DNA of 64,000 nucleotides from UBA1447 sp002329225 (GTDB lineage Bacteria; Bacillota; Clostridia; Oscillospirales; Acutalibacteraceae), in contig JBMNVN010000010.1 of NCBI GenBank assembly GCA_050946835.1, forward strand, positions 5,562 to 69,561, given 5' to 3'. The position numbers and the translations under genes are program-made. Positions 45,723 to 53,916 of the stretch are shown piece by piece (the first letter of the stretch is position 1; each line of letters opens with the position of its first letter). Below the pieces are notes generated by a model. That model worked only from the letters and a program-made list of their open reading frames with translations, made no database searches and was not told where the DNA came from.

Positions 45723-47195
45723 ATGGAAAAATATCTTATCAATCCCAATCAGAAAATCAGCAAAATCAACAAGGACATATACGGGCACTTCAGCGAACAT
45801 CTTGGCAGATGTATTTATGAGGGACTTTATGTGGGTGAAGATTCACCTATCCCCAACGTAAACGGTATGCGAAAAGATGTTGTTGAGGCGCTTAAAGAAA
45901 TGGGGATACCCGTGCTGCGTTGGCCGGGCGGCTGCTTTGCCGACGAATACCATTGGAAAGACGGAATCGGTGCAAAAGAAGACCGCAAAAAAATGATTAA
46001 TACCCATTGGGGCGGCGTTATTGAGGATAATTCCTTCGGCACTCACGAGTTTTTTGAGCTTTGCAGTCAGCTCGGCTGTGACGCTTATGTAAACGGCAAT
46101 GTGGGCTCCGGCACCGTGCAGGAAATGAGCGAATGGGTGGAATATATGACCTTTGACGGCGTTTCACCTTTGGCGGAACAACGCAGGGCAAACGGCAGTG
46201 AAGAGCCGTTTACGGTAAAATACTTTGGCGTGGGGAATGAAAACTGGGGCTGCGGCGGACATATGCTACCCGAATTTTATGCCGACCAATACCGCAATTA
46301 TGAAACATTTATCCGTGACTATGACGGTAATAAGCGTATTTACCGCATTGCCTGCGGTGCAAACGCCTTTGATTTTAACTGGACAGATGTGATGATGAAA
46401 AAGGCGTGCAGCCGCATGAACGGGCTTTCACTCCACTATTACACCGTCCCCCACGACTGGGGCAAAAAAGGCAAGGCTCTGGAGTTCACGGAAGAAGAGT
46501 ATTACATCACCGTTGAAAAGGCTTACAAAATAGAAGAACTTGTACGCCGCCACGGCGACATTATGAACCGCTATGACCCGGAGAAAAGAGTGGGCATGAT
46601 TGTTGACGAATGGGGCACCTGGTACGATGTTGAAGAGGGTACGAACCCCGGCTTCCTCTACCAGCAGAACACAATGCGCGACGCCGTTGTTGCCGCTCTG
46701 ACCTTAAATGTTTTCAACAAGTATTCCGACAGGGTTAAGATGGCGAATATTGCACAGACTGTAAATGTTCTTCAGGCGGTTGCCCTTACTGACGGGGAAG
46801 ATATGCTGCTGACACCTACCTATTATATTTTCAAGATGTACAAAGACCATCAGGAGAATATGCTTTTGGGTTCGTATATCACCACACCCGATATTTCGGA
46901 AAAAGAGACGCTGCCTAAACTGATTGAAAGCGCATCAATTAAAGAGGACGGCACAATTGTTGCGACGATTGTAAACACCTCCCTTGACGAGGCAAGCGAA
47001 ATCAAATGCCAGATTGCGGACTTTAAGGTTAAAGGGATTGATGCGGAAATTCTAACGGGGGCAATGGATGCCCACAACAGCTTTGAAAACAAAAATGCGG
47101 TTAAAACGAAAGTGTTTGACGGCTATAAGGTCACCGCTGACGGCTTTGAAACAACAGTACCGCCCTGCAGCATTGTTAAGTTTGTAATTAAATAA
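45723..47195 (+). CDS. Alpha-L-arabinofuranosidase, GH51
   Basis: 490 aa from ATG 45723 (AGGAG 9 bp upstream); the longer frame from 45660 is unlikely. YGHFSEHLGRCIYEGL near the N-terminus is the GH51 start; VLRWPGGCFADEYHW follows. GVGNENWGCGG holds the acid/base Glu173, and MIVDEWGTWYD the nucleophile Glu. The C-terminal ~110 residues form the beta-sandwich. Cytoplasmic; removes arabinofuranose from arabinan or arabinoxylan oligomers. It is followed 1 bp later by a small Cys-rich gene and then GH16, which suggests one transcription unit. Confidence 0.94.
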   Translation: MEKYLINPNQKISKINKDIYGHFSEHLGRCIYEGLYVGEDSPIPNVNGMRKDVVEALKEMGIPVLRWPGGCFADEYHWKDGIGAKEDRKKMINTHWGGVIEDNSFGTHEFFELCSQLGCDAYVNGNVGSGTVQEMSEWVEYMTFDGVSPLAEQRRANGSEEPFTVKYFGVGNENWGCGGHMLPEFYADQYRNYETFIRDYDGNKRIYRIACGANAFDFNWTDVMMKKACSRMNGLSLHYYTVPHDWGKKGKALEFTEEEYYITVEKAYKIEELVRRHGDIMNRYDPEKRVGMIVDEWGTWYDVEEGTNPGFLYQQNTMRDAVVAALTLNVFNKYSDRVKMANIAQTVNVLQAVALTDGEDMLLTPTYYIFKMYKDHQENMLLGSYITTPDISEKETLPKLIESASIKEDGTIVATIVNTSLDEASEIKCQIADFKVKGIDAEILTGAMDAHNSFENKNAVKTKVFDGYKVTADGFETTVPPCSIVKFVIK

Positions 47196-47196
47196 A

Positions 47197-47448
47197 ATGG
47201 AAAAATGCAAGCGGTGCCTGCTTAACGAGGCGGCGGAGGCCGATACTCTGAAAAGCATTCGGGAGAGAATTGAAAGGTTACCCGACGGGGAAAAGGCTGA
47301 CGAGGGAACTTACCTCCGACGGCTGGATGAGTGTAAAAACTGCGACAGCCTTATTGCCGGAGTGTGTATGAAATGCGGCTGTTATGTGGAGTTCAGGGCG
47401 GCGTTTATAAGGCAAAAATGCCCCGACACAAAAAACAGAAGATGGTAG
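47197..47448 (+). CDS. Small Cys-rich protein (DUF6171-like)
   Basis: 83 aa, starting 1 bp after the GH51 stop. CKRC at the N-terminus and CKNCDSLIAGVCMKCGCYVEFRA in the C-terminal half give several CxxC pairs typical of a DUF6171-type zinc-binding protein that is common in Clostridia and has no known function. Its near copy has decayed at 50428-50525. The start site has no strong ribosome-binding sequence, so it is likely coupled to GH51 translation. Confidence 0.7.
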   Translation: MEKCKRCLLNEAAEADTLKSIRERIERLPDGEKADEGTYLRRLDECKNCDSLIAGVCMKCGCYVEFRAAFIRQKCPDTKNRRW

Positions 47449-47492
47449 TTGATAAGGATAAACCGAATGTCTTTGTTTTGAGGTGAGAAAAA

Positions 47493-48470
47493 ATGAACAC
47501 TATTCTGAACAAACGCGAATCAGATGCATTAAAAAGGCTCGGCAGCCTGATTTCAGGTTTGCCGAAACTGATTGCGGACAAATCACTTATGAAAATCATT
47601 GCCTTTATTCTGACCTTTGTGCAGGTTTTCGGCGCTCTTGTCTTCGACACTCCCACCAAGCCCGGCGGGCCGGAACTGGATATGAGCAAGTTTGTACTGA
47701 CCTGGGCGGACGAGTTCAACGAGGGCAGTTTTGATAAAACCTACTGGTCCGGCCACTATTGCTGGGGTGACGACGGCACCTGGCCCCGGGATGAGTACCA
47801 TTACTGGAACAGGGGGCAGGTGGATTTCAGGGACGGGAATCTGATTATTAAAGCCTCTTATCTGGAAAACGGTCCTGTGGGGCCGGAAGGGCCCTACGGC
47901 CCCGCCTATTATTCTTACGGTATGGATACCAATCCCTTCACTGACGGGCCTGCAAAGCCGGGTTTTGAACAGCTTTACGGATATTTTGAAATCCGCTGCA
48001 TTCTGCCCAAGGGGCCCGGGCTGAATCCCGCCTTTTGGCTGCTCAGTGACGGCATGTTCCGCACCGACCCCATAGGGCTGACTGACGGCGGCGTAACGGG
48101 GGCGGAAATTGACGTGTTCGAAACCAAATATGAAAAGAAACTCCTTTACAAGAACTCCGTTTATCACACTATCCATGTGGACAGTTACGATGAATACCAC
48201 CGTTCGGAAATGCAGGGGCATTTTTACGCCGACCGGCCTTATGAAAAGTTCAACACCTACGGTCTTGAGTGGAACCCTGACGGATACATATTTTACATAA
48301 ACGGAGTGGAGACCGCCCGCACGGACTTCGGCGGGGTTTGTGCCGTTCCGCTGTACCTGATTATATCCCTCGGCATCGGCCCCCATATTGATGAGAATAA
48401 GGAACTGCCCGCCGAATTTATTGTGGATTATGTGAGGGCTTATCAGTACGCTGACAGACTGAACGATTAA
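47493..48470 (+). CDS. GH16 family glycoside hydrolase
   Basis: 325 aa. GAEIDVFET holds the GH16 catalytic ExDxxE (Glu205 nucleophile, Asp207, Glu210 acid/base). LTWADEFNEGSFDKTYW, YGYFEIRCILPKGPGLNPAFWLL and FNTYGLEWNPDGYIFYING are further GH16 strands. Family members cleave beta-1,3/1,4-glucans (laminarin, lichenan) or related galactans; the exact one is not clear. The N-terminus has a hydrophobic stretch at 33-51 after ~30 polar residues, suggesting a membrane anchor or late signal sequence. GAGGTGAG precedes ATG 47493. Confidence 0.9.
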   Translation: MNTILNKRESDALKRLGSLISGLPKLIADKSLMKIIAFILTFVQVFGALVFDTPTKPGGPELDMSKFVLTWADEFNEGSFDKTYWSGHYCWGDDGTWPRDEYHYWNRGQVDFRDGNLIIKASYLENGPVGPEGPYGPAYYSYGMDTNPFTDGPAKPGFEQLYGYFEIRCILPKGPGLNPAFWLLSDGMFRTDPIGLTDGGVTGAEIDVFETKYEKKLLYKNSVYHTIHVDSYDEYHRSEMQGHFYADRPYEKFNTYGLEWNPDGYIFYINGVETARTDFGGVCAVPLYLIISLGIGPHIDENKELPAEFIVDYVRAYQYADRLND

Positions 48471-48491
48471 ACGACATACGGGAAAAGAAAA

Positions 48492-48541
48492 AAGCTCGGA
48501 AAAACCTATGCAAACAGGTTAATTCCGAGCTTCGTTTTTTT
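48492..48541 (+). terminator. Terminator after GH16
   Basis: AAGCTCGGA (48492-48500) pairs with TCCGAGCTT (48524-48532), with an inner AACCT/AGGTT stem, then a T run to 48541. It sits between convergent genes. Confidence 0.85.
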
Positions 48542-48555
48542 GCACCTTCATTCAA

Positions 48556-49320
48556 TCATTCCGATAGATATATTGCCTTCAGTTCCTTGAGAATTGTATC
48601 TTTATCTTTTCCATGGATTCCGATTTGCTTCAGATCGACATCTTCAATTGTCATTTGATCAATAAACTCATTCATATCAACTTTTATGGATTCCGGCAAA
48701 TCAGAGAACGGCTCCTTATTCCGGCCGAGAAGCTCTGTCAAGCGAAAAACATCATTCTTGTGTTTTTTTATTTTTCGGCTGTCTATCTGTTCGCCATTTG
48801 ATTTTCGGGCTGACAGGTCAAGCCATGCCTTTGCTTTAAACGGTATCAAATACGGAGCGTCAAGCACTGTCACTCCCGATATACGAATAAGACCCTGCTT
48901 TAAAAAATCGTAATAGTCGTTATTGAGCAGGATTGCCGACAAACTGGAAACATCCTCATCCATTAAAAGAGGAGTCAACACGGCATCATCAGGCAGCGTG
49001 ACGACATCCGGTTTTCTTGTAAAAAGCTCTATCATAGTCGGATATTCCTTTGTTATCGGATTTGTAAAACGATAGAACTGCGGTTCGCCCGTACTCATGT
49101 TTCTGTGTTCATATCCGGCAGTCACTACATACTCCCAGAATCTTTTCCCGAAATCCGTATCCACTGCCTCAATTATCAGAACAAGGTCAATGTCTTTTGT
49201 TGCCCTGAAATCCAAACCTTCATCACTCATCAGTAAATCACAGGCTGTGCCGCCTATAATTGCGTATTGATCCTCATATCCTCGAAACCATTCTCTGAAG
49301 CTCTCAATTCCTCTTACCAT
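48556..49320 (-). CDS. AbiEii-like nucleotidyltransferase toxin
   Basis: 254 aa from ATG 49320, with GGAGAG 6 bp upstream; a longer frame reaches 49338. IIGGTACDLL, then ATKDIDLVL, shows the GG...DxD core of a Pol-beta nucleotidyltransferase as in AbiEii/MenT-type toxins. It overlaps the 3' end of the upstream gene by 17 nt. The pair arrangement, with a DNA-binding partner first, is that of an AbiE-type (type IV) toxin-antitoxin system, which can cause abortive infection. Assignment is by motif and context; the overall similarity to characterised AbiEii was not tested. Confidence 0.75.
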   Translation of the reverse strand: MVRGIESFREWFRGYEDQYAIIGGTACDLLMSDEGLDFRATKDIDLVLIIEAVDTDFGKRFWEYVVTAGYEHRNMSTGEPQFYRFTNPITKEYPTMIELFTRKPDVVTLPDDAVLTPLLMDEDVSSLSAILLNNDYYDFLKQGLIRISGVTVLDAPYLIPFKAKAWLDLSARKSNGEQIDSRKIKKHKNDVFRLTELLGRNKEPFSDLPESIKVDMNEFIDQMTIEDVDLKQIGIHGKDKDTILKELKAIYLSE

Positions 49321-50263
49321 CAATATCTCTCCATACATCTTTAAGCATTTCTTCTACAGCTTCCTCCGTCCTTTCGTCCTTATCATGCCGGAGTGCAAGG
49401 GCAAGGGACAGTCTGTCAACATATTTGCCAACGGTCAATTTTTTCGGTTCATACCGCCACAACTCTATTGCATATTGATCATTGGAATTATGCAGTTTCG
49501 CTGACGAAAATTTATCCCATTCGGCAATACTTCCCGCAGCAAAGCATTCCACATTCGGAGGACTCAACATGGAATATTCCGATAACGCAGAATATCCGCT
49601 CAAAAGCAGTCCGGCTTTCACCTCTTTTTTAGGAACATAGATTGTTCGCTTGACCGGATTCGTCAAAAACTTTTTTGCTTTTTCAAACAGCTCCCGCGGT
49701 GTATTATCTGAATAAACTACTTTCTGAACGCCTCGTTTTTCGCTTTTAATCAAGTCATACATCTCCAACTGTCTTGACGCTCTGGAAATGGAAGTTGCAG
49801 TAAAGGAGAGTACCTGCGCAGCATCCTTTGTTAACATTTCACCACAGCCGTGATAGATAAAATATAATAGCAGCAACTGTGCTGACGGAAGGATAATGCC
49901 GGAATCATTTTTTTCACTGTCACATCTTTGCTGAAGATATACCCCGAGAAAAGGAAGATAAATTTGTTTCTCTTCGACAATAAACGGTATACGATCACGG
50001 AGAAGATATTCCTTCTGCCGGTAAGTTATTCTATCCAAGACAAGAATTGCCGGAATGCCCGTTGTCAGTTTAATTCGTTCAATATGTTTTTTTACAGAGT
50101 TTATTGACTCAAGCTCGTTTTTCGGATAGACAAATACAACATCGGCACCATCAAGAATAACTCCACGAATTCGATATCTGGAATTGATATAATTGGGCAT
50201 AACCGAAAAGTTGCCGTCTTTATATACAGTGTGAATCCCAAGCACATGGTTCAAATACTCCAT
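49304..50263 (-). CDS. AbiEi-like winged-helix antitoxin partner
   Basis: 319 aa. Residues ~125-200 form a winged helix: LLLLYFIYHGCGEMLTKDAAQVLSF, then TSISRASRQLEMYDLIKSEKRG, with recognition-helix-like SISRASRQLE. The N-terminal ~120 residues are an alpha/beta region and the C-terminal part is acidic. It precedes and overlaps the nucleotidyltransferase gene by 17 nt, as expected for an antitoxin. The promoter has a dyad between -35 and -10, which suggests self-repression. AAGGGGG lies upstream of ATG 50263. Confidence 0.72.
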   Translation of the reverse strand: MEYLNHVLGIHTVYKDGNFSVMPNYINSRYRIRGVILDGADVVFVYPKNELESINSVKKHIERIKLTTGIPAILVLDRITYRQKEYLLRDRIPFIVEEKQIYLPFLGVYLQQRCDSEKNDSGIILPSAQLLLLYFIYHGCGEMLTKDAAQVLSFTATSISRASRQLEMYDLIKSEKRGVQKVVYSDNTPRELFEKAKKFLTNPVKRTIYVPKKEVKAGLLLSGYSALSEYSMLSPPNVECFAAGSIAEWDKFSSAKLHNSNDQYAIELWRYEPKKLTVGKYVDRLSLALALRHDKDERTEEAVEEMLKDVWRDIDGKRN

Positions 50264-50293
50264 ATCACAACCCCCTTCTTAACTTTGATTTGC

Positions 50294-50322
50294 ATTGTAA
50301 CTTATTTTAAGTTTAAAGTCAA
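50294..50322 (-). promoter_or_regulatory. Toxin-antitoxin promoter with internal operator dyad
   Basis: Minus strand TTGACT (50322-50317), 17 bp, TACAAT (50299-50294). A perfect dyad AACTTA-TTT-TAAGTT at 50299-50313 fills the spacer, and further AACTTAA-like half sites flank it. Binding would block polymerase, so autoregulation is likely. Confidence 0.7.
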
Positions 50323-50427
50323 GATTTAAGTTATGAGTTTTCGTCTTTTCAAAAATGATAAACATCTCATACACGCTTTAATCTTCTCGCACACAATCAC
50401 ATATACCCTGTCACAAATAAAAAAACT

Positions 50428-50525
50428 CTCGCCGACGGGCAAAAAGCCGATGAGAGAATTCACTTTAAACGGGCCGACAGATTGTAAGAACTGCGACAAC
50501 CCTATTACCGGAGTGTGTACGAAAT
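50428..50525 (+). pseudogene. Relic of a DUF6171-like Cys-rich gene
   Basis: About 100 bp resembles the 3' half of the gene at 47197-47448. LADGQKADERIHFKRADRL is read in one frame (compare LPDGEKADEGTYLRRLDE), and then DCKNCDNPITGVCTK in the next frame (compare ECKNCDSLIAGVCMK). The frame change and lack of a start show it is a dead fragment. It abuts the 3' end of the GmhA-like gene at 50534. Confidence 0.75.
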
Positions 50526-50533
50526 TTGTAAAA

Positions 50534-51169
50534 TTAAAAGATGTCCGCTTCAAGCATGGCGCAGAGAGAATGATATACGGGCAGGGTCAGTTCCTGAACT
50601 TTGAAAGTTTCCGTTTCCGGCACTCTGATACATACGGTGCAGAGCTTGGAAAGCTCACTTTCCGCAGAACCGGTTATGCCGACGGTTTTACGGCCCAGGG
50701 CCTTTGCCGTTTTAACCGCATTGACGATATTTGCTGAATTGCCGGAAGTACTTAGAGCCAGCAGTACGTCGGGGCTGTTTTTTGCGTAACCCCAGACCTG
50801 TTGGGCGTAAATCATATCCGCCGCAACATCATTGCCTAAGGCGGAAGTAAGGGCAGCCTGGCCCGTCAGAGAGATTGCGGGAACGGCACCCTGAAGCTTT
50901 GAGGCAAGATATTCACCGTTGGGGATATTATCAAAGAGGGCGGCTTCCCGGTGCGAAAGCTTGCGGGGGGATAAAAAGCCTTTCATAAGCTCCCCCACTA
51001 TATGTTCACTGTCCGCAGCACTGCCGCCGTTGCCGCAGATAAGAATTTTGCCCGAACTGTTAAAGCAGTCCGTAAAAATGCTATGGGCTGTAAGGATGTC
51101 CCCGCGCAGAGGAGCGAGTGCAGGGTAACGCTCGATCAGTTCATTTAAAATTTCCGCTGAAGTTTTCAT
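50534..51169 (-). CDS. SIS-domain sugar isomerase (GmhA/DiaA-like)
   Basis: 211 aa. ILICGNGGSAADSEHIVGEL is the SIS-domain sugar-phosphate loop and matches GmhA, which converts sedoheptulose 7-phosphate to D-glycero-heptose 7-phosphate; LLALSTSGNSANIVNAVKTA and VGITG are the other SIS strands; VQELTLPVYHSLCAMLE carries the Glu/His seen in GmhA active sites. It might also be a DiaA-like regulator. It is 29 bp from the ROK gene upstream, so the two form an operon. A heptose or sugar-phosphate salvage role is inferred. Confidence 0.82.
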   Translation of the reverse strand: MKTSAEILNELIERYPALAPLRGDILTAHSIFTDCFNSSGKILICGNGGSAADSEHIVGELMKGFLSPRKLSHREAALFDNIPNGEYLASKLQGAVPAISLTGQAALTSALGNDVAADMIYAQQVWGYAKNSPDVLLALSTSGNSANIVNAVKTAKALGRKTVGITGSAESELSKLCTVCIRVPETETFKVQELTLPVYHSLCAMLEADIF

Positions 51170-51198
51170 ATGATCACCTTTTTCGGCTTCGTTTTTTT

Positions 51199-52194
51199 CT
51201 AATCAACAATTCCGTTGAGGGCAACGCCGAGGGCGGCATAGTCCCCTATTTTATCGCCGAGTTTTGCCGGAAGTATTCTGCAGTTTTCAAGCGCCAGGGG
51301 CAGGGCTTCTTCTTTAAGTGTTTGTTCCATTGCCGGTATAAGCAGTTCGCCGGAGCGTTCAAAAATACTGCCGATAACTATGGCTTCCGGATTGAGGATA
51401 TCTATCAAAATCGACAGTCCCCTGCCCAGATATTTACCGCTTACATTGTAGACCTCTTTTGCAAGGATGTCGCCGCTTTTTGCCGCCTCCGCAACGGATT
51501 TTGCGGTAACGGAGTCCATATCATTTTTTGATTGACAAAGGGAGGATTTATTGCCCTTTGCAAGCCAATCTTCAGCCATGGATTTTGCCAGTCTTGCAAT
51601 ACCTCCGCCGCTGCAAAAGCCCTCAAAAGCGCCGTTTTTGCCGTAACCCGAGGGGCCCGTTTCGGCAAGGCGGACATGCCCAACCTCCCCCGCCAAATCG
51701 TTGGCGCCGGAATAGAGCTTGCCTTCTAAAATAAGACCGGCGCCCATACCGGTACCGAAGGTGAGGAAGATGAGGTTTTTAAAACCCCGCCCCGCACCGA
51801 AGCGCCACTCAGCCAAAGCGCAGGCGTTGGCATCATTTTGCAAAAAGGCGGGTACCGAGTACCTTTCGGTAAGCATAGCGGTAATGGGAACTCCGTCCCA
51901 GTCGGGCAGATTCGGAGGGCTGTATATAACGCCTTCCTCACTGCTCAGGGGGCCGCCGCAGCTGACCCCTATGGAGCGTAAATCGGCGTTTTGCAAGCCG
52001 TTTCGCTCAAGCAAAAGGTCACAGGCGTTGAATAAATCTTCCACAACCTTCTTCCAGCCTCTCGGCTGTTCGGTGGGGAAGCCGATTTTGTCAATTATTA
52101 AAGATTCCGGCGAGCTTTCCGAGGCATCGCCTTTACCTAAAATTGCGGCGCATTTTGTGCCGCCTATATCCAAGCCCAACACATAGTTTTTCAT
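51199..52194 (-). CDS. ROK-family sugar kinase/regulator without the zinc motif
   Basis: 331 aa. LGLDIGGTKCAAILG is the N-terminal phosphate loop; QNDANACALAEWRFGAG and FLTFGTGMGAGLI are ROK signature segments with the catalytic Asp (NDAN). LAGEVGHVRL carries the conserved zinc His, but the usual CxCGxxGCxE is replaced by GYGKNGAFEGFCSG, so the three cysteine ligands are missing. There is no helix-turn-helix N-terminus, so it is a kinase rather than a NagC-type repressor. It probably phosphorylates a hexose for the adjacent isomerase. GGGCAG precedes ATG 52194. Confidence 0.86.
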   Translation of the reverse strand: MKNYVLGLDIGGTKCAAILGKGDASESSPESLIIDKIGFPTEQPRGWKKVVEDLFNACDLLLERNGLQNADLRSIGVSCGGPLSSEEGVIYSPPNLPDWDGVPITAMLTERYSVPAFLQNDANACALAEWRFGAGRGFKNLIFLTFGTGMGAGLILEGKLYSGANDLAGEVGHVRLAETGPSGYGKNGAFEGFCSGGGIARLAKSMAEDWLAKGNKSSLCQSKNDMDSVTAKSVAEAAKSGDILAKEVYNVSGKYLGRGLSILIDILNPEAIVIGSIFERSGELLIPAMEQTLKEEALPLALENCRILPAKLGDKIGDYAALGVALNGIVD

Positions 52195-52221
52195 AAACTG
52201 CCTGCCCTTCAGATGTTGAAT

Positions 52222-52250
52222 TGATTATAACCGCAGAGGCCGGCAGTGTC
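52222..52250 (-). promoter_or_regulatory. Promoter of the ROK-isomerase operon
   Basis: Minus strand TTGACA (52250-52245), 17 bp, TATAAT (52227-52222): perfect consensus 28 bp from the ATG. Confidence 0.85.
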
Positions 52251-52288
52251 AATTGAGAGCAATACCACAGGTGCGACTGAACGTTCTG

Positions 52289-52303
52289 TGTGACAAAATC
52301 ACA
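52289..52303 (+). promoter_or_regulatory. Candidate operator upstream of the CDF exporter
   Basis: Dyad TGTGA-CAAAA-TCACA, 10 bp upstream of a TTGACA (52313-52318). Spacing is 5, so it is not a standard CRP site. It may bind a metal sensor controlling the exporter. Confidence 0.4.
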
Positions 52304-52312
52304 GGGACCGCA

Positions 52313-52341
52313 TTGACAAGCCGGCTTATGTTTGATAAATT
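52313..52341 (+). promoter_or_regulatory. Promoter of the CDF-thioredoxin-ccdA operon
   Basis: TTGACA at 52313-52318, 17 bp, TAAATT at 52336-52341 with TGA just before it (extended -10). It lies 34 bp from the ATG at 52376. Confidence 0.5.
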
Positions 52342-52375
52342 TTAAACAGAGCTTTTACATATCGGGGGTGATGTA

Positions 52376-53323
52376 ATGGAAAAGCACAATAAAAATCACC
52401 ATGACAATAATCACGGCGAACTGCTGTCAGCAACGGGACATATCGGCGGACGGCTTCTTATAATAATTCTTCTTAACTTTGCCACAACGCTTGTGCAAAT
52501 TATCGGCGGTATTGCCGCACGAAGCCTGTCCCTTATTTCCGACTCTATCCATAATTTCAGCGACGGCCTTTCTTTTGTGGTCAGCTATGCGGCTGTAAGG
52601 ATAGCACGGAAAGACGAGGACTTGAAGCGCACCTTCGGCTATAAGCGCGCCACCGTGCTTGCGGCTCTGCTTAACTCTTCCGTACTCATTGTAATTGCGC
52701 TATTTCTCTTTAAAGAGGCCTATGAGCGGTTTTTAAACCCGCAGCCGATAAACAGTTCTCTTGTTATCATAGTGGCTTTAGTAGGCCTTATAGCGAATTT
52801 AATCGGAGTTATACTTTTACAAGATAACTCAAAGGGAGATATGAACCTGAAATCGTCCTATCTGCATTTGCTCAGCGACACCCTCTCTTCCGTGGCGGTA
52901 GTAATCGGAGGTATATTAATCAACATTTTCGGGATATATTGGCTGGACCCGATTTTGACGGTTGTAATCGCTCTGTTTGTGCTTGTTCAGGGCAGCAGAA
53001 TAGTCAAAAAAGCCGTGGATATTTTAATGCAGGGAATCCCGGAAGGCATCAGGGTAACTGAGATTATAGAAGAACTGGAAGGGTTGGATAAGGTGTTGAA
53101 CGTGCACCATGTACACATTTGGTGCATAGACGAAAACAATATCAATTTTGAAGCTCACGTAAAAACCGCCGATATGCTTCTGAGTCAAACAAACACAATT
53201 TATTACGAGATTGAGAAAGTCTTAAAAAAACACGGAATCAATCATATCACCATACGCTTTGAGGCCGATTGCGCCGGTGAAGATTGCCATACAAATTCAG
53301 GAGATAATAAAAATGAAGAATAA
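52376..53323 (+). CDS. Cation diffusion facilitator (CDF) metal exporter
   Basis: 315 aa. A His-rich N-terminus (HNKNHHDNNH) precedes six membrane segments. SDSIHNFSDGLSF in the second and LHLLSDTLSSV in the fifth carry the HxxxD zinc/metal-binding pairs, and HHVHIWCIDENNINFEAHV is the cytoplasmic metal-binding C-domain. It resembles ZitB/CzcD proton-coupled Zn/Co/Cd efflux. A GGGGGTG site precedes ATG 52376. The 3' end overlaps the thioredoxin-like gene by 11 nt, so the exporter and a thiol-redox cluster share an operon. Confidence 0.92.
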   Translation: MEKHNKNHHDNNHGELLSATGHIGGRLLIIILLNFATTLVQIIGGIAARSLSLISDSIHNFSDGLSFVVSYAAVRIARKDEDLKRTFGYKRATVLAALLNSSVLIVIALFLFKEAYERFLNPQPINSSLVIIVALVGLIANLIGVILLQDNSKGDMNLKSSYLHLLSDTLSSVAVVIGGILINIFGIYWLDPILTVVIALFVLVQGSRIVKKAVDILMQGIPEGIRVTEIIEELEGLDKVLNVHHVHIWCIDENNINFEAHVKTADMLLSQTNTIYYEIEKVLKKHGINHITIRFEADCAGEDCHTNSGDNKNEE

Positions 53324-53843
53324 TTCATCCAAAAAAGCACTTCAAATTGTGATTCCAATTCTTATAGTCGTCTTAGTGGCGGGAATATGGGGTGTTAAAA
53401 AACTGCAAAAAGAAGATTCACCCGTGGCATCGGGTACGAACCCGGACTTTGCGCTTGACTTTACCGGCGACAACCTTGATGTGGAAAAGCTCAAAAGCTA
53501 CGGTCTGCCTATTATTATAGAATTCGGCGCCACCTGGTGCCCGCCCTGCAAGCAAATGGCGCCCATCTTAAAGGAGCTGAATTCCGAGCTGCAGAACAAG
53601 GCGATTATCCTGTCGGTGGATACGGACAGAAATCCGCAGTCTTCCCGAAAATACAACTTTCAGTACATACCCACTCAAATATTTATCAATGCGGACGGTA
53701 CGCCTTACTTGCCTTCCGACTCCGGAAAGTATAATATAGAACCGGTGTATGGTGCCGGAGGCAACCTGCTCTACTCAACCCATACGGGCGTACTCAGCAA
53801 AAACGATATGTTGGAAATGCTTGCGGAAATGGGTATGAAATAA
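53313..53843 (+). CDS. Membrane-anchored thioredoxin-like protein (WCPPC)
   Basis: 176 aa from ATG 53313 (AGGAG at 53299-53303); a longer frame from 53259 overlaps the CDF gene. One N-terminal membrane helix at ~11-27, no lipobox Cys, then a TlpA/ResA-type domain: FGATWCPPCKQM with catalytic Cys76 and Cys79, and IPTQIFIN as the cis-Pro loop. It should face outside and reduce or oxidise extracytoplasmic thiols, with electrons passed by CcdA encoded downstream. Upstream gene overlap supports one operon. Confidence 0.9.
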   Translation: MKNNSSKKALQIVIPILIVVLVAGIWGVKKLQKEDSPVASGTNPDFALDFTGDNLDVEKLKSYGLPIIIEFGATWCPPCKQMAPILKELNSELQNKAIILSVDTDRNPQSSRKYNFQYIPTQIFINADGTPYLPSDSGKYNIEPVYGAGGNLLYSTHTGVLSKNDMLEMLAEMGMK

Positions 53844-53916
53844 AACAGGTTCTTTCCCGCAGTTTTTACACCTGCACGGTTATTGATAATCAGGTTAATA
53901 AACTGGAGGTTACTAA

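Noticed and set aside
47583..48386. 267-codon minus-strand frame
   Set aside because: Antisense to the GH16 gene, which has complete catalytic motifs and a good start.
50333..50737. 134-codon plus-strand frame
   Set aside because: It runs into the antisense of the GmhA-like gene; only a ~100-bp part is meaningful, as a relic of the Cys-rich gene.
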